From Prevotella sp. P5-92 (GTDB taxonomy: Bacteria; Bacteroidota; Bacteroidia; Bacteroidales; Bacteroidaceae), in the NCBI RefSeq assembly GCF_002251245.1, contig NZ_NPJG01000074.1:1-50818 (forward strand): a DNA stretch of 50,818 nucleotides. The letters are read 5' to 3'. This document shows positions 17,191 through 26,597 of this stretch, piece by piece. A model generated the notes under the pieces. That model did no database searches, was not told where the DNA came from, and saw only the letters and a program-made list of their open reading frames with translations. Numbering within the stretch: position 1 is the stretch's first letter; each line of letters begins with the position of its first letter. The position numbers and the translations under genes were made by a program.

Positions 17191-17322
17191 ATTACTACCG
17201 AAAACTGAGTTAGTATCTATAGAATTACTACAGAAAGCTGAGTTAGTATCGATACAATTACTACCGAAAACTGAGTTAGTATCGATACAATTACTACAGA
17301 AAGCTGAGTTAGTATCGATACA
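17191..17322. repeat. four 33-bp tandem repeats over the beta-galactosidase 3' end
   Basis: Four units of 33 bp start ATTACTAC at 17191, 17224, 17257 and 17290, alternating CCGAAAACTG and AGAAAGCTG inside. The last unit contains the stop codon of the beta-galactosidase gene, so the array looks like serial duplication of the gene end. Confidence 0.9.
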
Positions 17323-19009
17323 ACTTGAAGTGTTGAATCTCAAACAGACCGGCGGGAATACGCACGTGGCGGCCCTGGTGTGTCTGGTCGCCATTGAGGC
17401 GTCTGAAGGGTTTGAGTGCTCCCCGTTCGATGTTCACCGCCTCACACAGTGCGAGTCCGATGCATGGGTCGCCTTTCTTCCATGTCTTCCCGGACTTAGC
17501 GTCGGTATAGGTCACCACCACTCCGCTACCTATCACGAGATAGTCGGCCTTGCCGAGTCTCAGTATGATGCATGCCGCTTCGGGCCACACCTCTTCCTTG
17601 GCTCCCGGCTCCCATCCTAACGAGTAGCTGTGTCGCACGGTGAGGCGGATGCCGTCGGGAGTGACTATGTCTTGTTCTCTCTCTTCGTTGGTCAGCAGCA
17701 CGCCCTCCATGTCGGCGGTATTCTGTCGTGCCACGATGAGCGGTTCGGCTTGTCGCAACAGACGGTAGCAGGCGGCGAGGGGCGAGAGGTCGGCGGTCTT
17801 TGCCGAGAAGGCGTTGAGCTGGTCGTCCTTAGACAGGTCTATATTCTTCCAGTCGTCGCCCTTGGCATTGGAGTAGAGCGGATAGTCCTCGATGCTGAAC
17901 GGACAGAAGCCCATGGCGTCGTGATGTCCGAAGGCGTAGAGCGCATACATGGCGTCCTTGTCTTCGAGTCTTATCTCGGGCACGAAGAGCGGGTTGTTAG
18001 CCAAGTGATATTTTGCCACCCAGTCCTTATATCCCTTGTCGTAGATGTCCACCCCGAGCACGTCGATGGCTGGCGCTGCAGCATGCCAGATGTCGATGAG
18101 ATGAGCCAATGGTCCGCCCGAGGGATATTCGCCGGGCTTTCGTCCGCGACTGTTCAGCGCCACGTTGACATACATCGGTATATCGTAAATAGCGCGTCCG
18201 GCAGCGGCAATCTGCTGTGTGTAAGTGGCATAGGTCCATGTCTGGAAGATCTCTTCGCCATAGATGTCGTCGCCAAACACCTCGCTCCATGTCTTCCGTC
18301 CACCGTCGTGGCGGTAGCGTTGCGCCATATAGGGGTGAAGGGTCTTCTTGTGTTTGTCGAGATAGTCGGTCAGCGACTTTGGGACGGCCGAGCGGTAGAG
18401 CTTGGTGGCGTCAGGAGCATAGTCGCGTGGCACGTTCACCATGCCTATCTCGTTTTCCACCTGTACCATCACTACGGTCTCTTCCTTGTCGTTGTCGCGC
18501 AGGTATTCCATTATCTTGCAGAACGCCTTCTTGTCGGCTTCAAGCACGTTGTCGCTCAGCGAGCTGGCCTCTTCCACGGGTTTGCCTTCGTGTGTCATGG
18601 CTCTCGGGAATCGTTTTGTGTCGCGTTTAAACCATTCCGGAGCATAGCAGCTCATGGAGTTTTTCCATGCGCCAAACCATAGCAGCACGAGTTTCATGTT
18701 GTGACGTCGGGCTTCGTTGAGGAGATGGTCGAGCGTGGTCATGTCGAAACGGCCTTCCTCTGGTTCGATGAGTTCCCACGACACTGGCGCGAGCACGGTG
18801 TTCAGTCCGAGGCGTTCGAGATGTGTGAAGTGTCGTGACACGTCGTCGAGTGTCGAAGCCGACGAGTTTCCCATCTCTCCTCCTATCATGAGCATGGGTC
18901 TGTTGTTTGCCACGATATGCGCAGCGCTCCCCACCCTCTCTAACTTTGGTTGAGCCGAGAGCGATGAAGAAAATGCTGACAATAAAAGCAATGTTGTTAG
19001 TTTGTTCAT
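17309..19009 (-). CDS. GH35 beta-galactosidase with DUF5597-type C-terminus
   Basis: This exported glycoside hydrolase has 566 residues and a signal peptide (about residues 1-19, SSLSAQ). The GH35 catalytic pair is visible: the acid/base glutamate E187 in VQVENEIG and the nucleophile E345 in FVPEIRLE. The C-terminal beta domain resembles DUF5597. It likely removes terminal beta-galactose from plant or host glycans in the periplasm. No SusC/SusD genes are adjacent, so it is an isolated enzyme rather than part of a utilisation locus. Its 5' leader is made of 22-bp repeats, and its final residues YRY and stop lie in a 33-bp repeat. Confidence 0.88.
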   Translation of the reverse strand: MNKLTTLLLLSAFSSSLSAQPKLERVGSAAHIVANNRPMLMIGGEMGNSSASTLDDVSRHFTHLERLGLNTVLAPVSWELIEPEEGRFDMTTLDHLLNEARRHNMKLVLLWFGAWKNSMSCYAPEWFKRDTKRFPRAMTHEGKPVEEASSLSDNVLEADKKAFCKIMEYLRDNDKEETVVMVQVENEIGMVNVPRDYAPDATKLYRSAVPKSLTDYLDKHKKTLHPYMAQRYRHDGGRKTWSEVFGDDIYGEEIFQTWTYATYTQQIAAAGRAIYDIPMYVNVALNSRGRKPGEYPSGGPLAHLIDIWHAAAPAIDVLGVDIYDKGYKDWVAKYHLANNPLFVPEIRLEDKDAMYALYAFGHHDAMGFCPFSIEDYPLYSNAKGDDWKNIDLSKDDQLNAFSAKTADLSPLAACYRLLRQAEPLIVARQNTADMEGVLLTNEEREQDIVTPDGIRLTVRHSYSLGWEPGAKEEVWPEAACIILRLGKADYLVIGSGVVVTYTDAKSGKTWKKGDPCIGLALCEAVNIERGALKPFRRLNGDQTHQGRHVRIPAGLFEIQHFKLYRY

Positions 19010-19043
19010 AATTGTTTTTTCCGATTTTATTTGTTTGTTCCTT

Positions 19044-19172
19044 TTATCTTTTGCCGAGATGCAGCTTATCTTTTGCCGAGATGCAGCTCATCTTCTGCCG
19101 AGATTCACTTATCTTTTGCCGAGATGCAGCTTATCTTTTGCCGAGATGCAGCTTATCTTCTGCAAAGATACT
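19044..19172. repeat. 22-bp tandem repeats in the beta-galactosidase 5' leader
   Basis: Five units of 21-22 bp (TTATCTTTTGCCGAGATGCA plus GC) run from 19044 to 19152. A divergent sixth unit merges into the minus-strand -7 box at 19163-19170. The array occupies most of the leader between the predicted transcript start and the ATG at 19009. Confidence 0.9.
19163..19170 (-). promoter_or_regulatory. -7 box for the beta-galactosidase gene
   Basis: TATCTTTG followed by CAGAAG on the minus strand, giving a leader of about 145 nt. Confidence 0.55.
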
Positions 19173-19243
19173 ACTTTTTTAGAAAATGAATGAAAAATGG
19201 CATAAAAAAGCATATTTTTTATGTTAGTTTCAAAAAAATATCG

Positions 19244-19251
19244 TATCTTTG
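19244..19251 (+). promoter_or_regulatory. -7 box for the histidine kinase gene
   Basis: TATCTTTG followed by CATCG, 45 nt before the ATG at 19297. Confidence 0.65.
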
Positions 19252-19296
19252 CATCGCATAGCAGGCTTATCTCTCCTGCAACGAGATAAAACGAAT

Positions 19297-21336
19297 ATGA
19301 AAAACAATACTATCAGAAATAGCATTTATCAAAGGACTATATCCAATGCCCTGGAACGCATCCAACACACAGACGACATCGAGGAGGCCTTCAGCGACGT
19401 ACTACACGACGTGCTGAACTACTTCAACGCCGGACGTGTCTCTATCATGGCCTCAGACCACCGCAACAACGACCTGCAGTTTTGCGTCTTCGAGGTGGTG
19501 GCAGAGGGAATCACATCGTCGATGACCGGACGCGAGGAGTGCTTTCCGAAACACAGATGGTGGTATGACAAGCTGGAGAGGGATGAGTGTGTGGTGGTGG
19601 ACGACATCGAGACAATGACATGGGACGACCCCACGGCACGACAGCTGCTCGAAAGCCTCAACGTGAGGTCGCATCTCGGCGTACCCATCAAAAGCAACAA
19701 GGTAGCTATGGGATTCCTCGCCATCGACATCATCGACCGGCCATACCACTGGACAGACGAAGACCTGCTATGGATAAAAGACCTCTCCAATCTGCTGATG
19801 CTATGGCGACGCCTGCAACTGAAACGGGAGAATATCGCCCTCGAACGCAACAAACTGCATAAGGTGCTGACCGATATGCCTATAGGCCTTTGCCTCTACG
19901 ACACAACGGGATACATTTCCTTTGCCAACGACAAGGCACTGAAGATGTTTGGCGTGAAGTCGATAGACGAAGCACGACAGTTCAACCTCTTCAAAAGCAC
20001 ACTGCTGAGCGACGACGAGAAACGGCGCATCAGGGAGGAGGAGATGGTGGACGCATCGTTCACCTACAAGTACGGACAGCTGCCTTTCATGCAACAAATG
20101 GCTGACGACGACAAACGACACAAGGTGATAAGTATCATGGCGAGATACAGCAAGATTTACGACAACGATGGCATGCTGAAGTCGTATCTCGTGGCTTATA
20201 TCGACAAGACTCACGAACTAAACAACGCGATGAGAATACGCGAACTCGACGAGATAATATCCATGACCGCCGACTTCGCACAGTTAGGGTATGCTCGCAT
20301 CAACGCGGTGACTAACACTGGCTATGCCACCCGACAGTGGTATAAGAACAACAACATGAACATGCACGGTGCAAAGAGCAACATCTCCGACTTCACCAAA
20401 CAGCTACATCCCGACGACCGCAAGCTAAGCCAAGACTATCGCAATGCCGCCCTATACGGACTGCAACGCACGTTTAACCATAGGGTCAGAGTGAGAAAAG
20501 ACGAGGAAGGAAAGGAATGGGACTGGCTGCAGGTGTATTCAGTGGTGACGAGATACGAACCACAAGAGGGATGCGTGGAGATAAGCACCATCACGCAGAA
20601 CGTCAGCCGACAGGTGGAACTGGAACAGAACCTCGTAGCGGCAAAGGAAAAGGCTGAGGAGACTGACAAACTGAAGTCGGCTTTCCTCGCAAACATGAGT
20701 CACGAAATACGTACTCCGCTGAACGCCATCGTAGGCTTCTCGCAACTGCTCTGCCAAGACGGATGGGACCACGACGAACGGACAGACATGATGAGGGTGG
20801 TGAACGAAAACAACGAACTGCTGCTGCAGATCATCTCCGACATCCTCGACTTGGCTAAGCTGGAGTCGGGCACGATGACATTCGAGGACAAGACGACCGA
20901 CGCCACATACACTTGCCACTCTGTAGCACAGTCTATAAAGATGAGGGTGAAGGAAGGCGTGGAGATCGTTCTCGACTGCGAAGCTGAGAAATGCGAGATA
21001 GTGTGCGACTCTAACCGCCTGAAACAGGTGCTTATCAACTTCGGCACCAATGCGGCGAAGTTCACTTCCCATGGCTCTATCACCATTGGCTACTCATGCC
21101 CTACGGCTGACAGAATACGCTTCTTTGTCGCCGACACTGGCGTCGGCATCGAACCGGAAAAGAGACAGAAGATCTTCAATCGCTTCGTCAAACTCAACAG
21201 CTTCGTGCAAGGCACTGGCTTGGGGTTGCAGATAAGCAAGGAGTTGGTGACACGCATGGGTGGCGTGATAGGCGTGGATAGCGAGGTAGGAAAAGGCTCC
21301 ACGTTCTGGTTTGAGATTCCAAAGAAAAAGGGATAA
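19297..21336 (+). CDS. soluble GAF-PAS-PAS histidine kinase
   Basis: The 679-residue product has no signal peptide or membrane segment and should be a cytosolic sensor kinase. It has a GAF domain (about 15-170), a first PAS domain (about 190-300, VLTDMPIGLCLYDTTGYISF), a second PAS-like region (about 330-450), then the dimerisation domain with NMSHEIRTPLNAIVGFSQL (phosphoacceptor H469) and an ATPase domain with N-box INFGTNAAKF (about 580-589), G1 VADTGVGI and G2 GTGLGLQISKEL. It ends without a receiver, and no response regulator is adjacent, so it is an orphan kinase. Start 19249 was rejected because it overlaps the promoter. Confidence 0.92.
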   Translation: MKNNTIRNSIYQRTISNALERIQHTDDIEEAFSDVLHDVLNYFNAGRVSIMASDHRNNDLQFCVFEVVAEGITSSMTGREECFPKHRWWYDKLERDECVVVDDIETMTWDDPTARQLLESLNVRSHLGVPIKSNKVAMGFLAIDIIDRPYHWTDEDLLWIKDLSNLLMLWRRLQLKRENIALERNKLHKVLTDMPIGLCLYDTTGYISFANDKALKMFGVKSIDEARQFNLFKSTLLSDDEKRRIREEEMVDASFTYKYGQLPFMQQMADDDKRHKVISIMARYSKIYDNDGMLKSYLVAYIDKTHELNNAMRIRELDEIISMTADFAQLGYARINAVTNTGYATRQWYKNNNMNMHGAKSNISDFTKQLHPDDRKLSQDYRNAALYGLQRTFNHRVRVRKDEEGKEWDWLQVYSVVTRYEPQEGCVEISTITQNVSRQVELEQNLVAAKEKAEETDKLKSAFLANMSHEIRTPLNAIVGFSQLLCQDGWDHDERTDMMRVVNENNELLLQIISDILDLAKLESGTMTFEDKTTDATYTCHSVAQSIKMRVKEGVEIVLDCEAEKCEIVCDSNRLKQVLINFGTNAAKFTSHGSITIGYSCPTADRIRFFVADTGVGIEPEKRQKIFNRFVKLNSFVQGTGLGLQISKELVTRMGGVIGVDSEVGKGSTFWFEIPKKKG

Positions 21337-21356
21337 TAAAAATGTTGACAAGAAAA

Positions 21357-21436
21357 CAAGTTGGCAAATTCGCCAACTTGTTTACTCGCCAACTCGTCAA
21401 CTTGTCAACTCGTTTACTTGTCAACTCGTCAACTAT
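21357..21436. repeat. octamer array between the kinase gene and thrS
   Basis: About nine 8-bp units of the type CAACTCGT, CAACTTGT, TTACTCGC and TTACTTGT. On the minus strand they read GTTGACGA/GTTGACAA. The same family occurs at 23466-23573. Confidence 0.8.
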
Positions 21437-21452
21437 TCTACATCGAAAGAGC

Positions 21453-23396
21453 TTAGAACTCTTTCGTCATTTCTGCTACTTGGTCGTTGATAAACTTCGC
21501 AAAGTCTTCCATAGACATGATCGACTGTTCGCCGCCGCCCTGTGGACGTACGGCCACGGTGCCGTCTGCCTGTTCCTTCTCACCCACGATGAGCATGTAT
21601 GGAATGCGCTTCAGCTCGTTGTCGCGCACCTTACGGCCAATCTTCTCGTTGCGGGCGTCGATGGTGGCACGCACGCCAACGGTATCGAAATACTTAGCCA
21701 CCTTGGCGGCATAGTCGTTATACTTCTCTGAGATAGGAAGGATGGCTACCTGGTCAGGGGTGAGCCAGAGTGGGAAATGACCGCTGGTATGCTCGATGAG
21801 CACAGCCACGAAACGCTCGAGCGAACCGAACGGAGCACGGTGTATCATCACCGGCGTCTTCTTCGTGTTGTCCTCGTCGGTATATTCGAGCTTGAAACGC
21901 TTAGGAAGGTTGTAGTCCACCTGGATGGTGCCCAACTGCCAACGACGGCCAATGGCGTCTTTGATCATGAAGTCGAGCTTCGGGCCGTAGAAAGCGGCCT
22001 CGCCATATTCTACCTTGGCGTTGAGACCCTTCTCTTGACATGCCTCCACGATGGCTGCCTCTGAGCGTGCCCAGTCTTCGTCGCTACCCACGTATTTCTC
22101 TGTGTCGTTAGGGTCGCGGAGAGAGATCTGTGCCTCGAAGTTGAAGCCGAAGGCCTTGAGCACGATATTGATGATGTCCATCACGTTGAGGAACTCCTGC
22201 TTCACCTGGTCGGGACGGCAGAAGAGATGGGCGTCGTCCTGAGTGAACGAACGCACACGGGTGAGGCCGTGGAGCTCGCCGCTCTGCTCATAGCGATATA
22301 CCGTACCGAACTCTGCGATACGCAGTGGCAGGTCTTTATACGAACGTGGCTTCCATGCGAAAATCTCGCAGTGGTGAGGACAGTTCATCGGTTTGAGCAT
22401 GTATTCCTCGTCCTCCTCGGGAGTATGGATAGGCTGGAACGAGTCCTTGCCATAGTGTGCGTAGTGACCTGAGGTGACATAGAGGTTTTTCGAGCCTATA
22501 TGCGGGGTGATCACTTCCTGGTATCCAAAACGCTTCTGCACCTTGCGCAGATGGTCCATGAGGCGAAGGCGAAGCTCGGTGCCCTTCGGCAGCCAGATTG
22601 GCAGACCCTTGCCCACCTTGTCTGAGAACATGAAGAGCTCCATATCCTTGCCTATCTTTCGGTGGTCGCGCTTCTTTGCCTCTTCAATCATGACGAGATA
22701 CTCGTCGAGCATCTTCTTCTTGGGGAATGTGATGCCATAAAGACGCTGCATCTGCTCGCGGGTGGCATCGCCACGCCAGAAAGCACCGGCCACATTGGTG
22801 AGCTTGATAGCCTTGATGGCACCAGTGTTGAGCAAGTGCGGACCCTTACAGAGGTCGGTAAACGCACCCTGTGTATAGGTGGTGATAGTGCCGTCCTCAA
22901 GATCCTGGTCTATGTGTTCGCACTTGTAGGTCTGTCCGGCTGCGCCAAACTCCTTCAGCGCGTCGGCCTTCGACACCTCTTTGCGTACCACGGGCTCTTT
23001 CTTACCGGCAAGCTCTTTCATCTTTGCCTCAATCTTAGGGAAGTCGGCCTCTTTTATCGACTCGCCATCCTTGAGCAGCACGTCGTAGAAGAATCCGTTC
23101 TCGATGGCTGGTCCAAAGCCGAACTGGATGCCAGGATACAACTCCTGCAGTGCCTCGGCAAGGAGGTGGGCTGATGTGTGCCAGAAGGCGTGCTTGCCTT
23201 CTTCGTCGTCCCATTTGTAAAGCTGCACTTTCGAGTCTTCATTAATAGGGCGATTGAGTTCAACGGTCTCACCATTCACTCCGCAAGCAATGACGTCGCG
23301 TGCCAAAGCCGGTGAGATGCTTTCGGCAATCTGGAGTCCTGTGACGCCCTGTTCGTATTCGCGAACAGATCCGTCGGGAAAAGTTATTTTTATCAT
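21453..23396 (-). CDS. thrS: threonyl-tRNA synthetase
   Basis: The 647-residue product is full length. It has an N-terminal TGS domain ([17 protein letters not shown]), an editing domain with the [11 protein letters not shown] motif (about residues 73-83), a class II catalytic core with the [10 protein letters not shown] zinc-site motif and [18 protein letters not shown], and an anticodon-binding domain. It charges tRNA-Thr and edits Ser-tRNA-Thr. infC-rpmI-rplT, the common partners downstream of thrS, are absent here; the next gene is convergent. Octamer repeat arrays lie on both sides of the gene. Confidence 0.96.
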   Translation of the reverse strand: MIKITFPDGSVREYEQGVTGLQIAESISPALARDVIACGVNGETVELNRPINEDSKVQLYKWDDEEGKHAFWHTSAHLLAEALQELYPGIQFGFGPAIENGFFYDVLLKDGESIKEADFPKIEAKMKELAGKKEPVVRKEVSKADALKEFGAAGQTYKCEHIDQDLEDGTITTYTQGAFTDLCKGPHLLNTGAIKAIKLTNVAGAFWRGDATREQMQRLYGITFPKKKMLDEYLVMIEEAKKRDHRKIGKDMELFMFSDKVGKGLPIWLPKGTELRLRLMDHLRKVQKRFGYQEVITPHIGSKNLYVTSGHYAHYGKDSFQPIHTPEEDEEYMLKPMNCPHHCEIFAWKPRSYKDLPLRIAEFGTVYRYEQSGELHGLTRVRSFTQDDAHLFCRPDQVKQEFLNVMDIINIVLKAFGFNFEAQISLRDPNDTEKYVGSDEDWARSEAAIVEACQEKGLNAKVEYGEAAFYGPKLDFMIKDAIGRRWQLGTIQVDYNLPKRFKLEYTDEDNTKKTPVMIHRAPFGSLERFVAVLIEHTSGHFPLWLTPDQVAILPISEKYNDYAAKVAKYFDTVGVRATIDARNEKIGRKVRDNELKRIPYMLIVGEKEQADGTVAVRPQGGGEQSIMSMEDFAKFINDQVAEMTKEF

Positions 23397-23465
23397 ATCT
23401 ACAATATATGTTTAGTGTTCTTTTTTCTTTGTTGACAACTATACGAGTTTTTCCATCCAATACAA

Positions 23466-23573
23466 ACAACTCGTCAACTCGTCAACTGAACAGAATCAAC
23501 TCGTCAACTTGTCAACTGAACAGAATCAACTCGTCAACTTGTCAATTCGTTAACTCGTCAACTTGTCAACTCA
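23466..23573. repeat. octamer array between purC and thrS
   Basis: Units CAACTCGT and CAACTTGT are interrupted twice by CAACTGAACAGAAT. The array ends on the TGA stop of purC (23571-23573). It is the same repeat family as 21357-21436. Confidence 0.85.
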
Positions 23574-24515
23574 TTTTTTCAGATATTCCGACACGTTTTT
23601 CTCTATACGTGAAGCGATATCTCCTTCTACCTCAGCCTTGTTAAACTTCTCACCGGTGATATGCTCATAGAGTTCAATGTAGCGCTCGCTCACGCTCTCA
23701 GCATATTCGTCGGTGATCTCTGGCATCTGCTGTCCGGGCTCGTTCATGAAGTTGTGCTCTATAAGCCACTGGCGCACAAACTCTTTCGAGAGCTGGCGCT
23801 GTGCCTCGCCCTTCTCAAATCTCTCTTCATAGCCTTCAGCGTAGAAGTAGCGGCTGGAGTCTGGTGTGTGTATTTCGTCGATGAGATATACCTTGCCGTC
23901 ACGCTTGCCAAACTCATACTTGGTATCTACAAGGATAAGGCCACGCTTTGCTGCAATCTCCTGTCCGCGGGCGAAAAGACGGCGTGTGTAGTCTTCCATC
24001 ACGGCATAGTCCTCTGCGCTGACGAGACCCTGGGCAATGATCTCTTCCTTTGAGATGTTCAGGTCGTGACCTTCATCGGCCTTGGTCGTCGGGGTGATGA
24101 TGGGTTCTGGGAAACGCTCGTTCTCGCGCATTCCTTCAGGCAGAGCTACGCCACATATCTCGCGGCATCCTTTCTGATAGTCGCGCCATGCCGAACCGGT
24201 GAGATAACCGCGGATGATCATCTCCACACGGAAGCCCTCGCACTTCAGACCCACTGTCACCATCGGGTCGGGAGTGGCGAGTTTCCAGTTAGGACAAATG
24301 TCGCTCGTAGCATCGAGAAACTTTGCCGCTATCTGGTTGAGCACCTGTCCCTTGAATGGGATTCCCTTTGGCAAGATGACGTCAAAGGCTGAGATGCGGT
24401 CTGTTGCGACCATCACCATGACGTCGTCGTTGATGTTGTACACGTCGCGTACCTTTCCGTGGTAAACGCTTTTCTGTCCTTCGAAATTGAATTCTGTCTT
24501 TGTTAACGTTTTCAT
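23571..24515 (-). CDS. purC: phosphoribosylaminoimidazole-succinocarboxamide synthase
   Basis: PurC joins CAIR and aspartate with ATP in purine synthesis. The 314-residue product has the signature blocks [45 protein letters not shown] and [11 protein letters not shown] followed by [14 protein letters not shown]. The length fits the longer PurC class (about 300 residues) common in Bacteroidota and eukaryotic-like forms. It starts 3 nt after the phoH stop, so phoH and purC form one transcript. The stop codon is the border of an octamer array. Confidence 0.95.
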   Translation of the reverse strand: MKTLTKTEFNFEGQKSVYHGKVRDVYNINDDVMVMVATDRISAFDVILPKGIPFKGQVLNQIAAKFLDATSDICPNWKLATPDPMVTVGLKCEGFRVEMIIRGYLTGSAWRDYQKGCREICGVALPEGMRENERFPEPIITPTTKADEGHDLNISKEEIIAQGLVSAEDYAVMEDYTRRLFARGQEIAAKRGLILVDTKYEFGKRDGKVYLIDEIHTPDSSRYFYAEGYEERFEKGEAQRQLSKEFVRQWLIEHNFMNEPGQQMPEITDEYAESVSERYIELYEHITGEKFNKAEVEGDIASRIEKNVSEYLKK

Positions 24516-24518
24516 ATC

Positions 24519-25475
24519 TTATGTATTTATTTTCATTACCTCTTTGTCATGTCTCTCAAACGCATTGACGATACGCGTCACGAGCTTGTGTCTCACAATG
24601 TCCTTTCTCGTCAGCTCCACCACTCCTATACCTTCTATTCCGGTGAGGATGCCGAGGGCTTCTTTCAGACCACTCTTCTGTTCCCTCGGAAGGTCTATCT
24701 GTGTCATGTCGCCGGTGATGATCATCTTCGTGTTCCAACCCATGCGGGTGAGAAACATTCGTATCTGGGCACAGGTGGTGTTTTGAGCCTCGTCGAGAAT
24801 CACCACAGCGTCGCTCAGCGTGCGTCCTCTCATGAATGCCAACGGGGCTATCTGGATGACGTGCTTCTCCATCATCTCCTGCAGCTTGGCCTGTGGCAAC
24901 ATATCCTCAAGAGCATCGTAGAGTGGTTGGAGATATGGGTCTATCTTGTCTTTCATGTCGCCGGGGAGGAAGCCGAGCTTCTCGCCTGCTTCCACTGCCG
25001 GACGGCTGAGTATAATCTTCTTTATGGTCTTTTCCTTCAATGCCTTCACGGCAAGGGCTATGCTCAGATAGGTCTTTCCCGTGCCTGCCGGTCCTACGGC
25101 AAAAACCATGTCGTTGTTGTTAAAGGCATTTACGAGTTGTAGCTGGTTTTCAGTACGTGGCTTCACGGGCCGTCCTGCCATGCTGTAGAGGAGCACTCCC
25201 TCGGGCAGCTCGTCCTTGGTGCGTTTCCCCTTCACTATGTCGAGAATGTCTTCCTCTTTTAGCGAGTTGAATTTCAGTACATGCTTTCTCAGCATCTCTA
25301 TATTGTCTTCAAAGGCACACATCTGTTCCTCGTCGCCAAGAACCTTGACGACATTTCCACGTGCCACTATCCTCAACTTAGGATACAATGCCTTTATCAT
25401 CTGCAAGTGGACATTGTTTGCACCGTAGAAAATCACGGGGTCTATGTCCTCAAGTACTATATGTTTCTCTGTCAA
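24519..25475 (-). CDS. PhoH family ATPase
   Basis: The 318-residue product is a PhoH/YbeZ-type P-loop ATPase linked to RNA metabolism and the ribosome maturation enzyme YbeY. The Walker A motif lies in VGPAGTGKTYLSIALAVKAL (about residues 130-149), followed by SRPAVEAGEKLGFLPGD and the Walker B AVVILDEAQNTT. The start codon is TTG: the frame is closed by TAG two codons upstream, the first internal ATG is at about residue 26, and the N-terminus HIVLEDIDPV matches family members. Its leader contains degenerate copies of its own start region. purC follows after 3 nt. Confidence 0.92.
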   Translation of the reverse strand: MTEKHIVLEDIDPVIFYGANNVHLQMIKALYPKLRIVARGNVVKVLGDEEQMCAFEDNIEMLRKHVLKFNSLKEEDILDIVKGKRTKDELPEGVLLYSMAGRPVKPRTENQLQLVNAFNNNDMVFAVGPAGTGKTYLSIALAVKALKEKTIKKIILSRPAVEAGEKLGFLPGDMKDKIDPYLQPLYDALEDMLPQAKLQEMMEKHVIQIAPLAFMRGRTLSDAVVILDEAQNTTCAQIRMFLTRMGWNTKMIITGDMTQIDLPREQKSGLKEALGILTGIEGIGVVELTRKDIVRHKLVTRIVNAFERHDKEVMKINT

Positions 25476-25550
25476 TTTCTACTTTTTTATATATGTTTTA
25501 TGTCAATTACTATCTCCTTCCAGATATGTTTTTATGTCAATTTCTATCTC
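25459..25550. repeat. 32-33-bp repeats containing the phoH start region
   Basis: Units beginning ATATGTTT and containing TGTCAATTTCTA start at 25459, 25491 and 25524. The first unit holds the phoH TTG start and first codons; the two upstream copies read TTG ACA TAA on the minus strand. Confidence 0.75.
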
Positions 25551-25567
25551 TTTTTAAAATTCACGTG

Positions 25568-25575
25568 CAAAATTA
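25568..25575 (-). promoter_or_regulatory. -7 box for phoH-purC
   Basis: TAATTTTG followed by CACGTG on the minus strand, about 93 nt upstream of the TTG start. It is divergent from the box at 25620. Confidence 0.55.
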
Positions 25576-25619
25576 CAGAAACTTTTTCAATAAAGTGCTC
25601 TAATTACGATGTTTTTTTG

Positions 25620-25627
25620 TAATTTTG
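25620..25627 (+). promoter_or_regulatory. -7 box for the DUF5715 gene
   Basis: TAATTTTG followed by CAC, 18 nt before the ATG at 25646. Confidence 0.6.
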
Positions 25628-25645
25628 CACAAAAAAGTAGCATCA

Positions 25646-26491
25646 ATGAAAAAGAACACATATATTAAGGGCTTTTTTGCCATCGTAGCAGTGCTCGCAG
25701 CAGTTAGATTCGGATTTAAGATCGGCGGCAACGACATCGGGGCCGACAGCCCTTCCGAAACCACTACCGCATCTACAGTATCTCCGGACAATCCGGAAAA
25801 CCCGGAAAACCCGGAAAACCCGGACAATCCGGGAAACCCGGACAACCCGGACAACCCGGACAACCCGGACAACCCGGACAACCCGGCCCTCCCGAGAAAC
25901 CCGCTCCCCTCAACCACCACTCCCCACCCCATTTACAGCGTCCCCTCTTTCAAGAACACATTTCCCGACATGAACGACGTGCAGATGGCGGCTGCCACCA
26001 AGCATGGCGTGTCGCCTGTGAAAAACCGCGAGGAGGCGGAAAAGAGGATGAAAGAGCTGGTGTATGTGGGAGCCAGTCCATATTTCCATATCGACAAGCT
26101 CAATAGCAGCATTCCTTATCTCGTGCCAAAGGCGGCATTGCTGCTCCACGACATCGGGGCGGCTTTTTTCGACAGCCTCTATGTCAAGGGCATACCGCTA
26201 CATAAGATCATCGTAACGAGCGTGATGCGCACAAAAGACGACGTGGTGAAACTCCGCAACCGCAACCAAAACGCCACCGAAAACAGCTGCCATCTCTATG
26301 GCACCACCATCGATGTGTGCTACAACCGCTATATGACAATAGAAGACCCCGAAGGTCCCCGACGACGCGCCGTAAGAAACGACACTCTCAAATGGGTTCT
26401 CTCCGAGGTTCTACGCGACTTCCGTCAGGATAATCGCTGCCTTATTAAATATGAGGTGAAGCAAGGTTGCTTCCATATGACCGTCAAGTGA
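25646..26491 (+). CDS. DUF5715 family protein with Pro-Asn repeat stalk
   Basis: The 281-residue product has an N-terminal membrane anchor (about residues 8-25), a Thr/Ser-rich linker and a low-complexity stalk of PEN, PDN and PGN triplets (about residues 47-81). The C-terminal domain resembles DUF5715/M15-type enzymes: SVMRTKDDVVKLRNRNQNATENSCHLYGTTIDVCYNRY is split by a conserved S-C-H then T-x-D pattern like the metal ligands of VanY-type carboxypeptidases. A peptidoglycan-related role is inferred. An in-frame TTG at 25625 was rejected because it lies in the promoter box. The stalk repeats could vary in number between strains. Confidence 0.8.
   Translation: MKKNTYIKGFFAIVAVLAAVRFGFKIGGNDIGADSPSETTTASTVSPDNPENPENPENPDNPGNPDNPDNPDNPDNPDNPALPRNPLPSTTTPHPIYSVPSFKNTFPDMNDVQMAAATKHGVSPVKNREEAEKRMKELVYVGASPYFHIDKLNSSIPYLVPKAALLLHDIGAAFFDSLYVKGIPLHKIIVTSVMRTKDDVVKLRNRNQNATENSCHLYGTTIDVCYNRYMTIEDPEGPRRRAVRNDTLKWVLSEVLRDFRQDNRCLIKYEVKQGCFHMTVK
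25784..25888 (+). repeat. 9-bp coding repeat (CCGGAAAAC/CCGGACAAC)
   Basis: About eleven 9-nt units CCGGAMAAY encode the PEN/PDN stalk of the DUF5715 protein. The same 9-mer builds the non-coding array at 35421-35600. Confidence 0.85.
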
Positions 26492-26527
26492 TAGTTGACA
26501 ACAAAACAATTAGTTTGTCTTCGAGCT

Positions 26528-26597
26528 CTCAAACTCGTCAGCTCAAGCTCGTCAGCTCAAACTCGTCAGCTCAAACTCGTCAGTTCAAACTCGTCAC
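26528..26597. repeat. five 14-bp tandem repeats
   Basis: Units CTCAAACTCGTCAG start at 26528, 26542, 26556, 26570 and 26584. The array ends on the TAG stop of the minus-strand acidic-tail gene. Confidence 0.85.

Noticed and set aside
17156..17620. A 154-residue plus-strand frame with an 11-residue repeat (LLPKTELVSIE type)
   Set aside because: It arises because the 33-bp array has no stops in this frame; the rest is antisense to the beta-galactosidase gene.
17191..19172. CRISPR arrays at the tandem repeats
   Set aside because: Units are contiguous with no unique spacers, and no cas genes are present; the same holds for the other arrays.
19249..19297. Upstream start for the histidine kinase
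   Set aside because: The extra codons overlap the -7 box at 19244-19251, so they would not be transcribed.
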